Source: Cyanomargarita calcarea GSE-NOS-MK-12-04C (GTDB lineage: Bacteria > Cyanobacteriota > Cyanobacteriia > Cyanobacteriales > Nostocaceae). Taken from it: a stretch of DNA of 59,193 bases. The notes under the pieces are model-generated. The model worked only from the letters and a program-made list of their open reading frames with translations, was not told where the DNA came from and ran no database searches. Both the position numbers and the translations under genes were made by a program. The stretch spans positions 1-59,193 of the forward strand of contig JAHHGZ010000046.1 in assembly GCA_019359595.1 (NCBI GenBank), read 5' to 3'. Positions 16,280 through 24,849 of the stretch are shown here, piece after piece (the stretch's first letter is position 1; every line of letters starts with the position of its first letter).

Positions 16280-16891
16280 ATGAATAAAAACTTGCTTCAA
16301 CGGCGTCAGTTGCTTTTTTACTTTGGGTTAGGAGTTTTAGGAATCGGTGCAGCTAAAACAGCTTTTTCCAGTTTTGGAAAAGTGAATGCCCCGAATCCCA
16401 CCGTTGCCAATTCTAACAATACCCAAGCCTCCAAAATTATTGCAGTCAATCCCCCGGTAAACAAAAGTCTGCCAGAGTTTCAGGGTATTAGTCAGTGGCT
16501 TAATTCTGCTCCTTTGTCAACCTCTGACCTGAAAGGCAGCGTTGTACTGATACAATTTTGGACATTTGCTTGTATCAACTGCCAACGTACCTTGCCGTAC
16601 ATCACTAAATGGCATCGGCAATATGCAGCGCAGGGACTCAAGGTAATCGGCATCCACACACCCGAGTTTGCCTTTGAGCGAGACGCGAACAACATAAAAA
16701 AAGCACTACAACAACACAAAATTACCTATCCAGTTCCGGTCGATAACGAGTATAAAACCTGGAACGCTTACGAAAATCAGTATTGGCCACACCTTTTTTT
16801 GGCAGACCGTCAGGGCTTCTTGAGGTATGACCATATTGGAGAAGGAGCATATGACAAAACGGAGCAGACTATCCGCCAGTTATTGGGGTAG
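16280..16891 (+). CDS. TlpA/DipZ-like periplasmic thioredoxin
   Basis: A 203-residue membrane-anchored thioredoxin-fold protein. The N-terminal hydrophobic segment (about 11-30) is a signal anchor that puts the rest in the periplasm or lumen. LKGSVVLIQFWTFACINCQR near 85-104 carries the CxxC active site (CINC), followed by the TlpA-type strand GLKVIGIHTPEF and the cis-Pro region NQYWPHLFLADRQG. This is the arrangement of the periplasmic domain of DipZ proteins, which receive electrons from a CcdA-like membrane domain; here that partner is the next gene, 78 bases downstream. It probably keeps extracytoplasmic thiols reduced. Good start with the signal right at the N-terminus. Confidence 0.85.
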   Translation: MNKNLLQRRQLLFYFGLGVLGIGAAKTAFSSFGKVNAPNPTVANSNNTQASKIIAVNPPVNKSLPEFQGISQWLNSAPLSTSDLKGSVVLIQFWTFACINCQRTLPYITKWHRQYAAQGLKVIGIHTPEFAFERDANNIKKALQQHKITYPVPVDNEYKTWNAYENQYWPHLFLADRQGFLRYDHIGEGAYDKTEQTIRQLLG

Positions 16892-16969
16892 TAGTACTTT
16901 TTTTTACCCATCAAAATTATCAAGCCCCCTACCCCCAATTCTGGAGGAGAATAAAATAATTCAAGGGTA

Positions 16970-17695
16970 GTGCTGAGTGAAGAAATAATCAATACCCTTA
17001 AAACAGTGACAAATTCTATATCAATAGGTCTTGCCTTACTGGGGGGAGTTCTGACTGTACTTTCACCCTGTATCTTACCGATTTTGCCCGTATTAATGGG
17101 GCGATCGCTCCAATCCCATACTTATGGTCCAGTTGCGTTGGTCGGAGGATTAGTCGGTGGGTTTGCTCTTTTCGGCAGTCTGCTTGGGGTGACAGCTAGC
17201 TGGTTTACTAGCTTGGCTAATATATTGCGTAACTTCGCTGTCGCTTTGCTTTTGTTTTTAGGGTGGGTGGCAATTTTCCCAACCTGGAGTTATCGATTAT
17301 TCAGCTATTTTCCTCTCAGCAACTGGATTAAAGAACCTGTAAGAATAGGACTTTTAGGAGAGTTCTGGCTGGGGACTCAGTTGGGGCTGCTGTGGACTCC
17401 CTGTGCAGGACCTGTTTTAGGAAGTATTTTGGTGCTGGCCGCAGTGAAACACCAAGCTGTAAGTGCTTTTGGGCTGCTGCTTGTTTATGGAATCGGAGCA
17501 GCTTTGCCTCTACTTGCGATCGCTTATGGTGGACGGGTACTCAGCCGACGATTGCTTGATATTCGCAAACATAGTGCAGCGTTGCACCGCTTTGGTGGTG
17601 TGGCGATCGTGGCAACAGCAATTGCTATTCTTCTAGGTTGGGATGTCCAGGTGCAGCTTTGGCTTGCTCCACTGTTTCCAAATTTATCTCTGTGA
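16970..17695 (+). CDS. CcdA/DsbD-like membrane thiol reductase
   Basis: Integral membrane protein of 241 residues with six or seven helices. The two CcdA signature motifs are present: LSPCILPILPVLMG near 32-45 and LLWTPCAGPVLGS near 140-152, giving one Cys in each half, which pass electrons from cytoplasmic thioredoxin across the membrane. The partner is the CxxC protein encoded just upstream. The start is GTG 16970, with AAGGG close before it; no ATG is available upstream of the first helix. The stop is six bases from the next gene, so ccdA and the cytochrome gene are surely cotranscribed. Confidence 0.86.
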   Translation: MLSEEIINTLKTVTNSISIGLALLGGVLTVLSPCILPILPVLMGRSLQSHTYGPVALVGGLVGGFALFGSLLGVTASWFTSLANILRNFAVALLLFLGWVAIFPTWSYRLFSYFPLSNWIKEPVRIGLLGEFWLGTQLGLLWTPCAGPVLGSILVLAAVKHQAVSAFGLLLVYGIGAALPLLAIAYGGRVLSRRLLDIRKHSAALHRFGGVAIVATAIAILLGWDVQVQLWLAPLFPNLSL

Positions 17696-17701
17696 AAAGC
17701 T

Positions 17702-18301
17702 ATGACTTCATCTTCTAAACGCAAAGCCCCTCCCACACCGAGTCAGACGTTCCTCGCAAAGACTTTTCACTGGATTAATATCATCAGCCTAATGTTGATG
17801 ATTACCAGCGGATTGCAAATCTACAACGCCAATCCCGTGTTTGGTGGACGTGAGGGTTGGCATTTTCCTAGCTTTCTGTTGCTGGGAGGTTGGCTGGGAG
17901 GTGGCAGGAACTGGCATTTTGCTGCGATGTGGCTCTTTTCGCTGAACTTGCTGTGCTATGGACTCTATATTTTTGTCACCCGTCGTTGGCAGCGTCGATT
18001 TGTCAGTAACAGTGACCTGAAAGCGTTGCAAGTAAGTCAGAACCCAAAGCGTAAAAACTACGCATGGCATCGGTTAATCTACACTGGGATTATTCCAGTC
18101 CTACTGCTAGCAATCTTGAGCGGTCTTGCCATGTACAAGCCAGCCCAACTGCATTGGATTTCTGGACTGTTTGGCAGTTGGCAGACTCTTCGCACTGTTC
18201 ACTTTATTACTGTCCCGACGGTCTTGCTGTTTACACTGATTCATTCCTTACTTGCCTTGAAAGTGGGAAGTTTGCGTCTCATTAAATCGATGTTTCTATA
18301 G
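17702..18301 (+). CDS. b-type cytochrome (cytochrome b561/MsrQ-like role)
   Basis: A 199-residue membrane protein with four hydrophobic helices. Histidines in or next to helices (KTFHWINIISLMLM near 20, NWHFAAMWLFSLNLL near 73, WHRLIYTGIIPVLL near 121, RTVHFITVPTVLLFTLIHSLLALK near 155-175, in two blocks) fit two b haems, as in the cytochrome b/b6 N-terminal-like family. It is six bases after ccdA and 109 bases before a Tat-exported molybdoenzyme. By analogy with MsrPQ/YedYZ it should feed or drain electrons of that enzyme. It is not recognisably MsrQ by sequence, so this role rests on context. Confidence 0.82.
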   Translation: MTSSSKRKAPPTPSQTFLAKTFHWINIISLMLMITSGLQIYNANPVFGGREGWHFPSFLLLGGWLGGGRNWHFAAMWLFSLNLLCYGLYIFVTRRWQRRFVSNSDLKALQVSQNPKRKNYAWHRLIYTGIIPVLLLAILSGLAMYKPAQLHWISGLFGSWQTLRTVHFITVPTVLLFTLIHSLLALKVGSLRLIKSMFL

Positions 18302-18410
18302 CATTTAAGTAAGCAATTTCATAACTTCGTAGCGAAATTTTCAACAAAGACTCCGCGTGACTCTGCGCTTACCTTCGCATCCCTCTGCGTTTATCCATCC
18401 CAAATATTAT

Positions 18411-19127
18411 ATGAGTTTGATTCTTCCCAAACGCAACCTATCCCGTCGCACTTTACTGCAATTATCTGGACTTTCAGGAGTCAGCTTATTTCTAGGTGGC
18501 TGTAGTTCGAGTTTGTTCTCAAGCACTGTCGGGCAAATATCTGAACCACTAAACCAAAGTATGCAGTCGCTCCTGCTAACTCAAAAGCCTGTACCTGAAT
18601 TTCCGGTCAGTGCCATTGAACCAGATAGCCTACTAATCAACACCTTCGACTTCACCCCTAATATTGACCCAGTGCAGTTTCGCTTGATAATTGATGGTGA
18701 GGTTAATAATCCGATGCAATTGACTATGGCAGATATCCAAAAGCTGCCTCTGACTTCGATGGTAATTCGCCATATCTGCGTTGAAGGCTGGGCGGCGATC
18801 GTTCAATGGGGGGGTGTGCGATTGCGAGACTTAGTAGCGCTGGTGCAACCAAAGTCAAGCGCTCGCTATGTCTACTTTAAATCGGCAGATGGTTACTACG
18901 AAAGTTGGGATCTTGCCTCTGCGGTACATCCCCAAACCTTGATGGCTTATCAGAAGAATGGACAACCATTATCTGTTGATAATGGTGCACCCTTACGCCT
19001 AGCAGCCCCAATTAAACTGGGCTACAAGCAAAGCAAGTGGGTGACTCAGATTAAGCTGGTTAGCAATTTATCACCTGCGAAGGGCTACTGGGAGGATCAA
19101 GGTTATGAGTGGTTTGGAGGGTTGTAG
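18411..19127 (+). CDS. Tat-exported molybdopterin oxidoreductase (YedY/MsrP-like, sulfite oxidase fold)
   Basis: A 238-residue protein with the oxidoreductase molybdopterin-binding domain of the sulfite oxidase/YedY family. SRRTLLQLSGLSGVSLFLGGC is a twin-arginine signal whose LGGC end also looks like a lipobox (split: SRRTLL and FLGGC), so it may be a Tat-exported lipoprotein. IRHICVEGWAAIVQWGGVRL (near 120) contains the Cys that would ligate molybdenum. SADGYYES and LAAPIKLGYKQSKWV near 190 complete the family pattern. MsrP reduces methionine sulfoxide in exported proteins; other members have unknown substrates. ATG 18411 is chosen because it gives the signal directly; ATG 18357 lies in repeat sequence. 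Confidence 0.87.
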   Translation: MSLILPKRNLSRRTLLQLSGLSGVSLFLGGCSSSLFSSTVGQISEPLNQSMQSLLLTQKPVPEFPVSAIEPDSLLINTFDFTPNIDPVQFRLIIDGEVNNPMQLTMADIQKLPLTSMVIRHICVEGWAAIVQWGGVRLRDLVALVQPKSSARYVYFKSADGYYESWDLASAVHPQTLMAYQKNGQPLSVDNGAPLRLAAPIKLGYKQSKWVTQIKLVSNLSPAKGYWEDQGYEWFGGL

Positions 19128-19134
19128 TCAGGAA

Positions 19135-19237
19135 GCCCCCTACCCCCAATTCTGGGGATAAGAAAATTCAAAGTTGAACATACTTGGGGGATTTTGAATT
19201 TTAATTTTATTCACCCCCAGAATTGGGGGCAGGGGGC
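19135..19237. terminator. 23-bp inverted repeat between convergent genes
   Basis: The arms at 19135-19157 and 19215-19237 match at 22 of 23 positions; both contain CCCCCAATTCTGGGG or its complement. It lies between the stops of the molybdoenzyme and kinase genes, so it may terminate both. Partial relatives occur at about 16925 and 7690, so it is also an interspersed repeat. Confidence 0.55.
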
Positions 19238-19277
19238 AAAATCGTCGGGTACCCCTCAAAACTTTTAAAATGGTCTA

Positions 19278-20702
19278 CTAACACACAGCAGGTAAGCTGA
19301 TTGTAAACACACTCCCTTCTCCCAACTTTGATAGCACACTCACACTACCACCCATACCCTCTACAAGTGTCTTGACAATCGATAATCCCAAACCACAACC
19401 CCCAGTAGCATGAGTGCGAGATTCATCTATGCGGTAAAATCGCTCAAAAATACGTGATTGGTGTTGCAAAGGAATACCATACCCTTTATCGCAAACTTGA
19501 AGAATTGCCTTGTCTTTCGCTTGACTTAATTTCAAAACCACCGCTGTATCAGCTTCCGAGTACTTAATAGCATTATCGATTAAATTTAGCAATACTTGTT
19601 TGAAGCGGTTGTAGTCTGTTTTCACCTCAATTGGGTAAGCTGTTGACTCGATTGTAATTACGCGATCGCTATACTTTTGAGGCATCACCACGATTTCTTC
19701 AACCAAGTCATTTAGCACGCAAGATTTCATTTGAAAGTGCAAATAACCGCTATCTGCCCGTGCCAAATCAAGTAAGTCTTGTAACAGTCGGATAGTGCGT
19801 TCCGCTTCCGATGCGGCGGTTTCTAAAGCTTCCTGTTGAGTTTCTGTTAAGTTATTCTGCCGTCTCAAGACGCTTTGCAAATAACCATGTACAATAGTTA
19901 GAGGTGTGCGTAACTCGTGGGAAACGTTACTGACAAACTCGCGCTCTTGCTCCCAAGATTGAGAAAGGCGGGATAACAACATAGTTAAAGTTTGAGCTAA
20001 TTCTTTAACTTCGCTGGGTGCATTATCAAGATATAATTGCGTTTGTCCTAAATCTTCTGGGGAAATGGCAGAAGTCATTTGACTTAGTTGACGTAGAGGT
20101 TGCAAAGAATACTTGATATAAAATGCGATCGCAATTGTGATAATGGTAATTGCCAAAACACTGGCAACACCTAAACTTTGCACCATTGCTAGAAACGTCG
20201 TCTGCTCACGAGTAATATCCTGCGCCACAAACAGCTTACCCAGTAGTTTACCCCGTACTTGTAAAGAGCAGCCACTCAAAACAAAGTATCTTTGGTTAAC
20301 TTTGTAAACTTGGGGTTTAATTGACATCTTGGTGAGGGACATTAACTCAGCCACCGTAGAATCAGATAACGAATTGAAAGTGGCAGATTTTACCAAAACT
20401 TTATTATCAGGACTTTTTGACCATAAAAATGTGTTGGTATGTGCCAAATTATTCATCCCACGAAGCAACCCAGTTTCAGGTTGCATCATTTCGCTATAAA
20501 TTTCCACATCATGTGGTAAACGCTCGGCAATTTGCTGAATATTGTGCTTGTGACTATCAATCAAAATTTGCTGCATTTTCCAACTAGTCCATGTCGCAAG
20601 ACTACCTAATACTAAAGCGGAAAATGCCGCAATACCAATTGTCAGGCGTATGCGTAATGAGAATGGGTCAATAATTTTCCAATTTTTTCTGATTTGCTTC
20701 AC
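19278..20702 (-). CDS. Membrane sensor histidine kinase with HAMP domain
   Basis: A 474-residue two-component sensor. The first helix lies near 20-40 and the second near 178-200, so about 140 residues between them form an extracytoplasmic sensor domain. A HAMP domain follows (YSLQPLRQLSQMTSAI). FVSNVSHELRTPLTIVHGYL is the HisKA dimerisation domain with the phospho-accepting His near 264. NLIDNAIKYS, DKGYGIP and GGCGLGLSIVKTL are the N, G1 and G2 boxes of the ATPase domain. No response regulator gene is adjacent. It is convergent with the redox cluster; a role in sensing extracytoplasmic redox or envelope stress would be a guess. Confidence 0.9.
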   Translation of the reverse strand: MKQIRKNWKIIDPFSLRIRLTIGIAAFSALVLGSLATWTSWKMQQILIDSHKHNIQQIAERLPHDVEIYSEMMQPETGLLRGMNNLAHTNTFLWSKSPDNKVLVKSATFNSLSDSTVAELMSLTKMSIKPQVYKVNQRYFVLSGCSLQVRGKLLGKLFVAQDITREQTTFLAMVQSLGVASVLAITIITIAIAFYIKYSLQPLRQLSQMTSAISPEDLGQTQLYLDNAPSEVKELAQTLTMLLSRLSQSWEQEREFVSNVSHELRTPLTIVHGYLQSVLRRQNNLTETQQEALETAASEAERTIRLLQDLLDLARADSGYLHFQMKSCVLNDLVEEIVVMPQKYSDRVITIESTAYPIEVKTDYNRFKQVLLNLIDNAIKYSEADTAVVLKLSQAKDKAILQVCDKGYGIPLQHQSRIFERFYRIDESRTHATGGCGLGLSIVKTLVEGMGGSVSVLSKLGEGSVFTISLPAVC

Positions 20703-21031
20703 TGTTTTGGCTGTGGTTTGTACGTTGGAAAGTTTTGATAATCAATAATACTAATAAATATAAACTGACTGGATGGGAATACTATATAATTTATGTTAGC
20801 AAGTATTGAAATTTAACCGTCATCTCAACTCATAAAAGTCGTCTCTAACAATAATATAAATGTCTTTGCCAATAATTAAATTAATCTCAGATGAGAATTC
20901 GCTGAAAAATGATTTTGTTATTTGCTCTGGATTTTGACTCTTGTTTTTATCCGCTTCCTTGTGGGGGTTTAATACAAAGACAAGAAACAGGTCGCTCGTT
21001 TTGAGTTGGGTTCTGTATCCACATATATAAA

Positions 21032-21072
21032 CCTCTTCCTTCTTCCTTCTTCCTTCTTCCTTCTTCCTTCTC
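21032..21072. repeat. TTCTTCC heptamer tract
   Basis: Five to six tandem TTCTTCC units lie 20 bases before the aminotransferase-like gene. A tract of the complementary GGAAGAA units lies after ftsH at 23833-23892, so the two genes are bracketed by inverted heptamer tracts. An open frame on the minus strand across 20820-21107 is partly made of this repeat. Confidence 0.8.
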
Positions 21073-21093
21073 CTATACCAAGAGTAGGTAATT

Positions 21094-21897
21094 ATTTTTT
21101 GGTACAACGGTAAATTAATCGAGTCCCAAAGCTTAGAGTTAGCAATTGATGACCCCGCTTTACTCTATGGAGCGACTGTTTTCACAACACTGCGAGTTTA
21201 TCAAAACAAACTCGACAGCAGTTTAACCAATTGGCAGGCACACTGCGATCGCCTAAAATCGAGCTTGCAAACTTTTGGCTGGTCCATACCAGATGAGAGG
21301 CACTTACGTCAAGGTGCAGAATTAATCTTGCAGCACTTCCCCGTCCTCAGAATTACAATTTTTCCCGATGGGCGCGAGTGGATAACTGGCAGGTTATTGC
21401 CTTTTGACTTGACAGAAAAGCAAACTAATGGTATAGTGGCGGCTGTCTCAGATATAGAATTTCAGCGCAGCCTACCCAACCACAAAACGGGTAATTACCT
21501 GAGTGCTTGGTTGGCTCTCAATAGCGCCAAAAAATTAAATGCTCAAGAAGGAATTTTGGTTTCTTCGAGCGGAAATTGGTTAGAAACAAGTACGGGTAAC
21601 CTCTGGGGATGGTATTTGGGAAATTGGTGGACACCTCCATTAGAAGCAGGAATATTGCCGGGAGTTGTGCGATCGCAAATTATTAACTGGCTGGATATGC
21701 AGCAAGTGGTGGTGAATCAGGAACCCTGGACGTTAGAGCTAGTCAAAAGATTTGAAGCGATCGCCTACACAAACAGCGTAGTGGAAATTATCCCAATTCA
21801 TACGGTTATCCAGCCAACAGGAAACTCCTCAACAAAGCTACAATATAATGCCTACCATCCGGGTTTTCAGCAACTGCGGAAACTTTTTCTAGCATGA
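21094..21897 (+). CDS. pabC: Class IV aminotransferase, aminodeoxychorismate-lyase-like, apparent ATT start
   Basis: PLP enzyme of fold type IV, 267 residues. Translation from 21094 gives IFWYNGKLIESQSLELAIDD, then PALLYGATVFTTLRVYQNKL, which is the normal family N-terminus. There is no ATG, GTG or TTG in frame between the TAG at 21085 and a TTG at 21265 that would remove 57 conserved residues. ATT 21094, with AGG about 6 bases upstream, is therefore the likely start; ATT is a rare but known initiator. NHKTGNYLSAWLA near 130-142 holds the PLP-binding Lys. 4-amino-4-deoxychorismate lyase (folate) is the likely role; branched-chain or D-amino-acid transaminases are alternatives. ftsH follows 89 bases later. 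Confidence 0.75.
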   Translation: MFWYNGKLIESQSLELAIDDPALLYGATVFTTLRVYQNKLDSSLTNWQAHCDRLKSSLQTFGWSIPDERHLRQGAELILQHFPVLRITIFPDGREWITGRLLPFDLTEKQTNGIVAAVSDIEFQRSLPNHKTGNYLSAWLALNSAKKLNAQEGILVSSSGNWLETSTGNLWGWYLGNWWTPPLEAGILPGVVRSQIINWLDMQQVVVNQEPWTLELVKRFEAIAYTNSVVEIIPIHTVIQPTGNSSTKLQYNAYHPGFQQLRKLFLA

Positions 21898-21986
21898 AGG
21901 CACGGCAATCTGGTATACCTTAAAATAAGTTAACATAATTCTTAAATAACCCTTACACAGAAAAAAGATTAGGAGGATTGACCTCA

Positions 21987-23831
21987 GTGAATAAACGATG
22001 GAGAAATGCGGGGCTGTACGCGCTGCTGTTTATTGTAGTGATTGCTTTGGGAACAGCTTTCTTTGAGAAGCAACCCCAAACCGCAGAAAAATGGCGATAC
22101 AGTGACTTTATTCAACAAGTACAAGCTCGGAAAGTAGAAAAAATCAGTATCAGTGCCGATAGGTCAACAGCTCTTGTCACCCCAGTAAGTGGCGAAAAGA
22201 GAGTAGTGACCTTGGTCAATGACCCACAACTGATTAATACTCTTACCGATAACGGTGTTGATATCACTGTTTTGCCTCAAACGGACGAAGGATTTTGGTT
22301 TAAGGCACTCAGTAGCTTATTTTTCCCAGTATTGCTTCTTGTAGGCTTATTTTTCTTGCTGCGCCGTGCTCAGAATGGTCCTGGCAGCCAAGCAATGAAC
22401 TTTGGCAAGTCTAAAGCCAGAGTCCAAATGGAGCCACAAACCCAAGTAACCTTTGGGGATGTAGCTGGTATTGACCAAGCCAAACTCGAACTCAACGAAG
22501 TTGTAGACTTTTTGAAAAACGCCGATCGCTTCACCGCAGTTGGTGCAAAGATTCCTAAAGGTGTACTGTTAGTTGGGCCTCCAGGTACTGGTAAAACCCT
22601 ATTGGCTCGTGCTGTAGCTGGTGAAGCAGGTGTACCCTTCTTCTCCATCTCTGGTTCTGAGTTCGTAGAAATGTTTGTGGGTGTGGGTGCGTCCCGTGTC
22701 CGCGATTTGTTCGAGCAAGCCAAGACAAATGCTCCTTGTATCGTCTTCATTGATGAAATTGACGCTGTAGGTCGTCAACGGGGTGCAGGTTTAGGTGGTG
22801 GTAACGATGAGCGAGAACAAACCCTCAACCAGTTACTCACGGAAATGGACGGCTTTGAAGGTAATACCGGCATTATCATTATTGCTGCTACCAACCGTCC
22901 CGACGTATTGGATGCAGCATTATTGCGTCCCGGTCGTTTTGACCGTCAAGTTGTGGTAGACCGTCCCGACTACGCTGGACGCAGTGAAATTCTGAAAGTT
23001 CATGCCCGTGGTAAGACCTTGGGTAAAGATGTGGACTTGGACAAAATTGCTCGTCGGACTCCTGGGTTCACAGGTGCTGACTTATCCAACTTGTTAAACG
23101 AAGCCGCAATTTTGGCAGCACGTCGCAACTTGACCGAAATTTCAATGGACGAAATTAACGACGCGATTGACCGCGTGTTAGCAGGTCCAGAGAAGAAAGA
23201 CCGCGTGATGAGCGAAAAACGCAAAGTATTAGTAGCTTATCATGAAGCAGGTCACGCTTTAGTTGGTGCTTTGATGCCAGACTACGACCCCGTACAAAAG
23301 ATTAGCATCATTCCTCGCGGTCGTGCAGGCGGTTTAACTTGGTTTACCCCTAGCGAAGACCGGATGGACACTGGTTTGTACAGCCGTGCATATCTGGAAA
23401 ATCAGATGGCAGTAGCATTGGGTGGTCGGATTGCCGAAGAAATCATCTTTGGTGAAGATGAAGTTACCACAGGTGCTTCTAACGACTTGCAACAAGTAGC
23501 CCGTGTGGCACGTCAGATGATTACCCGGTTTGGGATGAGCGACAAACTAGGTCCTGTAGCCCTCGGTCGTCAGCAAGGCAATATGTTCCTTGGTCGCGAT
23601 GTCATGGCAGACCGTGATTTCTCTGAAGAAACCGCTGCTACAATCGACACAGAAGTCCGCAAACTCGTGGATGTCGCCTACAAACGCGCCAAAGAGGTGT
23701 TGGAAGGTAACCGTCACATTCTCGATCAGCTCGCGCAAATGCTAGTTGACAAGGAAACTGTGGATGCTGAAGAATTGCAAGAATTGCTCGGTAACAACGA
23801 TGTCAAAACTGCAGCCTTTGCTCCTATTTAA
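21987..23831 (+). CDS. ftsH: ATP-dependent zinc metalloprotease FtsH
   Basis: Membrane-anchored AAA+ protease, 614 residues, that degrades damaged or unassembled membrane proteins; cyanobacterial FtsH forms help repair photosystem II. Two transmembrane helices lie near 8-25 and 110-128. GPPGTGKT near 204 is Walker [17 protein letters not shown] is Walker B, and [20 protein letters not shown] is the second region of homology. HEAGH near 425 is the zinc-protease motif. GTG 21987 is the chosen start because AGGAGG ends 10 bases before it and [13 protein letters not shown] is the usual N-terminus; a TTG at 21978 overlaps the binding site. A clear terminator follows at 23971. Confidence 0.96.
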   Translation: MNKRWRNAGLYALLFIVVIALGTAFFEKQPQTAEKWRYSDFIQQVQARKVEKISISADRSTALVTPVSGEKRVVTLVNDPQLINTLTDNGVDITVLPQTDEGFWFKALSSLFFPVLLLVGLFFLLRRAQNGPGSQAMNFGKSKARVQMEPQTQVTFGDVAGIDQAKLELNEVVDFLKNADRFTAVGAKIPKGVLLVGPPGTGKTLLARAVAGEAGVPFFSISGSEFVEMFVGVGASRVRDLFEQAKTNAPCIVFIDEIDAVGRQRGAGLGGGNDEREQTLNQLLTEMDGFEGNTGIIIIAATNRPDVLDAALLRPGRFDRQVVVDRPDYAGRSEILKVHARGKTLGKDVDLDKIARRTPGFTGADLSNLLNEAAILAARRNLTEISMDEINDAIDRVLAGPEKKDRVMSEKRKVLVAYHEAGHALVGALMPDYDPVQKISIIPRGRAGGLTWFTPSEDRMDTGLYSRAYLENQMAVALGGRIAEEIIFGEDEVTTGASNDLQQVARVARQMITRFGMSDKLGPVALGRQQGNMFLGRDVMADRDFSEETAATIDTEVRKLVDVAYKRAKEVLEGNRHILDQLAQMLVDKETVDAEELQELLGNNDVKTAAFAPI

Positions 23832-23832
23832 T

Positions 23833-23892
23833 GAAGGAAGAAGGAAGAAGGAAGAAGGAAGAAGGAAGGAGGAAGAAGGAAGGAGGAAGAAG
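23833..23892. repeat. GGAAGAA heptamer tract
   Basis: About eight GGAAGAA units with AGGAGGA variants begin two bases after the ftsH stop. GGAGTTA heptamers follow at about 23926-23944. These are short tandem repeats of the heterocystous type. Confidence 0.85.
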
Positions 23893-23970
23893 TGTTCTAA
23901 CTTCAAGCCAAACGGGTTTGATAGTTAGGAGTTAGGAGTTAGGAATAAAACTCATAGCTCTTAAAAGTAG

Positions 23971-24010
23971 GGGTAATTCTGGAAGATTTCAGAGTTGCCC
24001 TTATTTTTTT
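23971..24010 (+). terminator. Rho-independent terminator of ftsH
   Basis: GGGTAATTCTG (23971-23981) pairs with CAGAGTTGCCC (23990-24000), 11 pairs including two G-T, with an 8-base loop, followed by TTATTTTTTT. A separate palindrome, ATTGAACCG/CGGTTCAAT (24013-24032), follows directly. Confidence 0.8.
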
Positions 24011-24240
24011 ATATTGAACCGGGCGGTTCAATCATTTACCTCTTAGAATTTATGTGGCAAAGTACTAGTACAGTACGGCGTAAATAAGGTAACCATTAAT
24101 TTGAAGGAAAAAGCTTATATTTCAATATTTTGAGCCTTCTGCCTCCTGCCTTCTTACTTCTGCCTTCTTGTACTAGTGAGGGCAAATTTAAAATAAAGGT
24201 AAGCCGATCAAAAATATCAATAAAATCGGGAAGGGGATAT

Positions 24241-24846
24241 ATGACCGCACAACTTCCATTTGCAGGGGAAATTAATCCAATGGTGGTACAATTTCATCCC
24301 ATTGTGACGCTGACAGATGAGCAATTTTATGATTTTTGTCAGCTTAACAAAAATTTCCGTATCGAACGCAAGGCAACTGGAGAAGTTATATTTATGTCTC
24401 CCACGGGTTCGGAAACCGACCAACGTAACTTTGATTTAATCGTGCAATTAGGTATATGGACAAAACAAGATAATACAGGTGTCGGGTTTGGTTCAAGCGG
24501 TGGGTTTACATTACCTAACAGTGCAGTCCGTTCCCCTGATGCAGCATGGATAAAAAAGGCACGTTGGGAGGTAATTCCCCCAGCACAACGTAAAAAATTC
24601 GCTCCCATTTGTCCGGAATTTGTCATTGAATTACGTTCCGAATCAGATGGGTTGAAGGTTTTAAAAAGTAAAATGGAGGAGTATATAGAAAATGGTACTC
24701 TCTTGGGTTGGTTGATTGATAGAGTTAACCGCAAAGTTTATATTTACCGTCCCAACGCTGCCGTAGAAGAATTAAACAACCCTGTAATGTTAAGTGGAGA
24801 AGGTATTTTACCTGGGTTTGTATTAGAATTAAGCCCAGTTTGGTAA
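24241..24846 (+). CDS. Uma2 family endonuclease (DUF820)
   Basis: A 201-residue Uma2 protein of the second common cyanobacterial subtype. TLTDEQFYDFCQLNKNFRIE is followed by RKATGEVIFMSPTGSETD; SPDAAWIKK near 95 and CPEFVIELRSESDGLKVLKS near 120 carry the PD-(D/E)XK acid residues, and GTLLGWLIDR near 155 is the conserved WLID-type block. ATG 24241 has AAGGGG six bases upstream and gives a normal N-terminus; an ATG at 24130 would add 37 residues encoded by repeat-like sequence. Convergent with another Uma2 gene that ends three bases away; the two belong to different subtypes, so they are not a simple tandem copy. Confidence 0.87.
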   Translation: MTAQLPFAGEINPMVVQFHPIVTLTDEQFYDFCQLNKNFRIERKATGEVIFMSPTGSETDQRNFDLIVQLGIWTKQDNTGVGFGSSGGFTLPNSAVRSPDAAWIKKARWEVIPPAQRKKFAPICPEFVIELRSESDGLKVLKSKMEEYIENGTLLGWLIDRVNRKVYIYRPNAAVEELNNPVMLSGEGILPGFVLELSPVW

Positions 24847-24849
24847 ATA

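Noticed and set aside
20820-21107. A 95-codon minus-strand frame before the aminotransferase-like gene
   Set aside because: Its N-terminal third is translated heptamer repeat (RRKKEEGRRKKEE), it overlaps the start of a conserved gene, and the rest matches nothing I recognise.
23833-23892. GGAAGAA tract as a CRISPR-like array
   Set aside because: The units are seven bases with no spacers; it is a simple tandem repeat.
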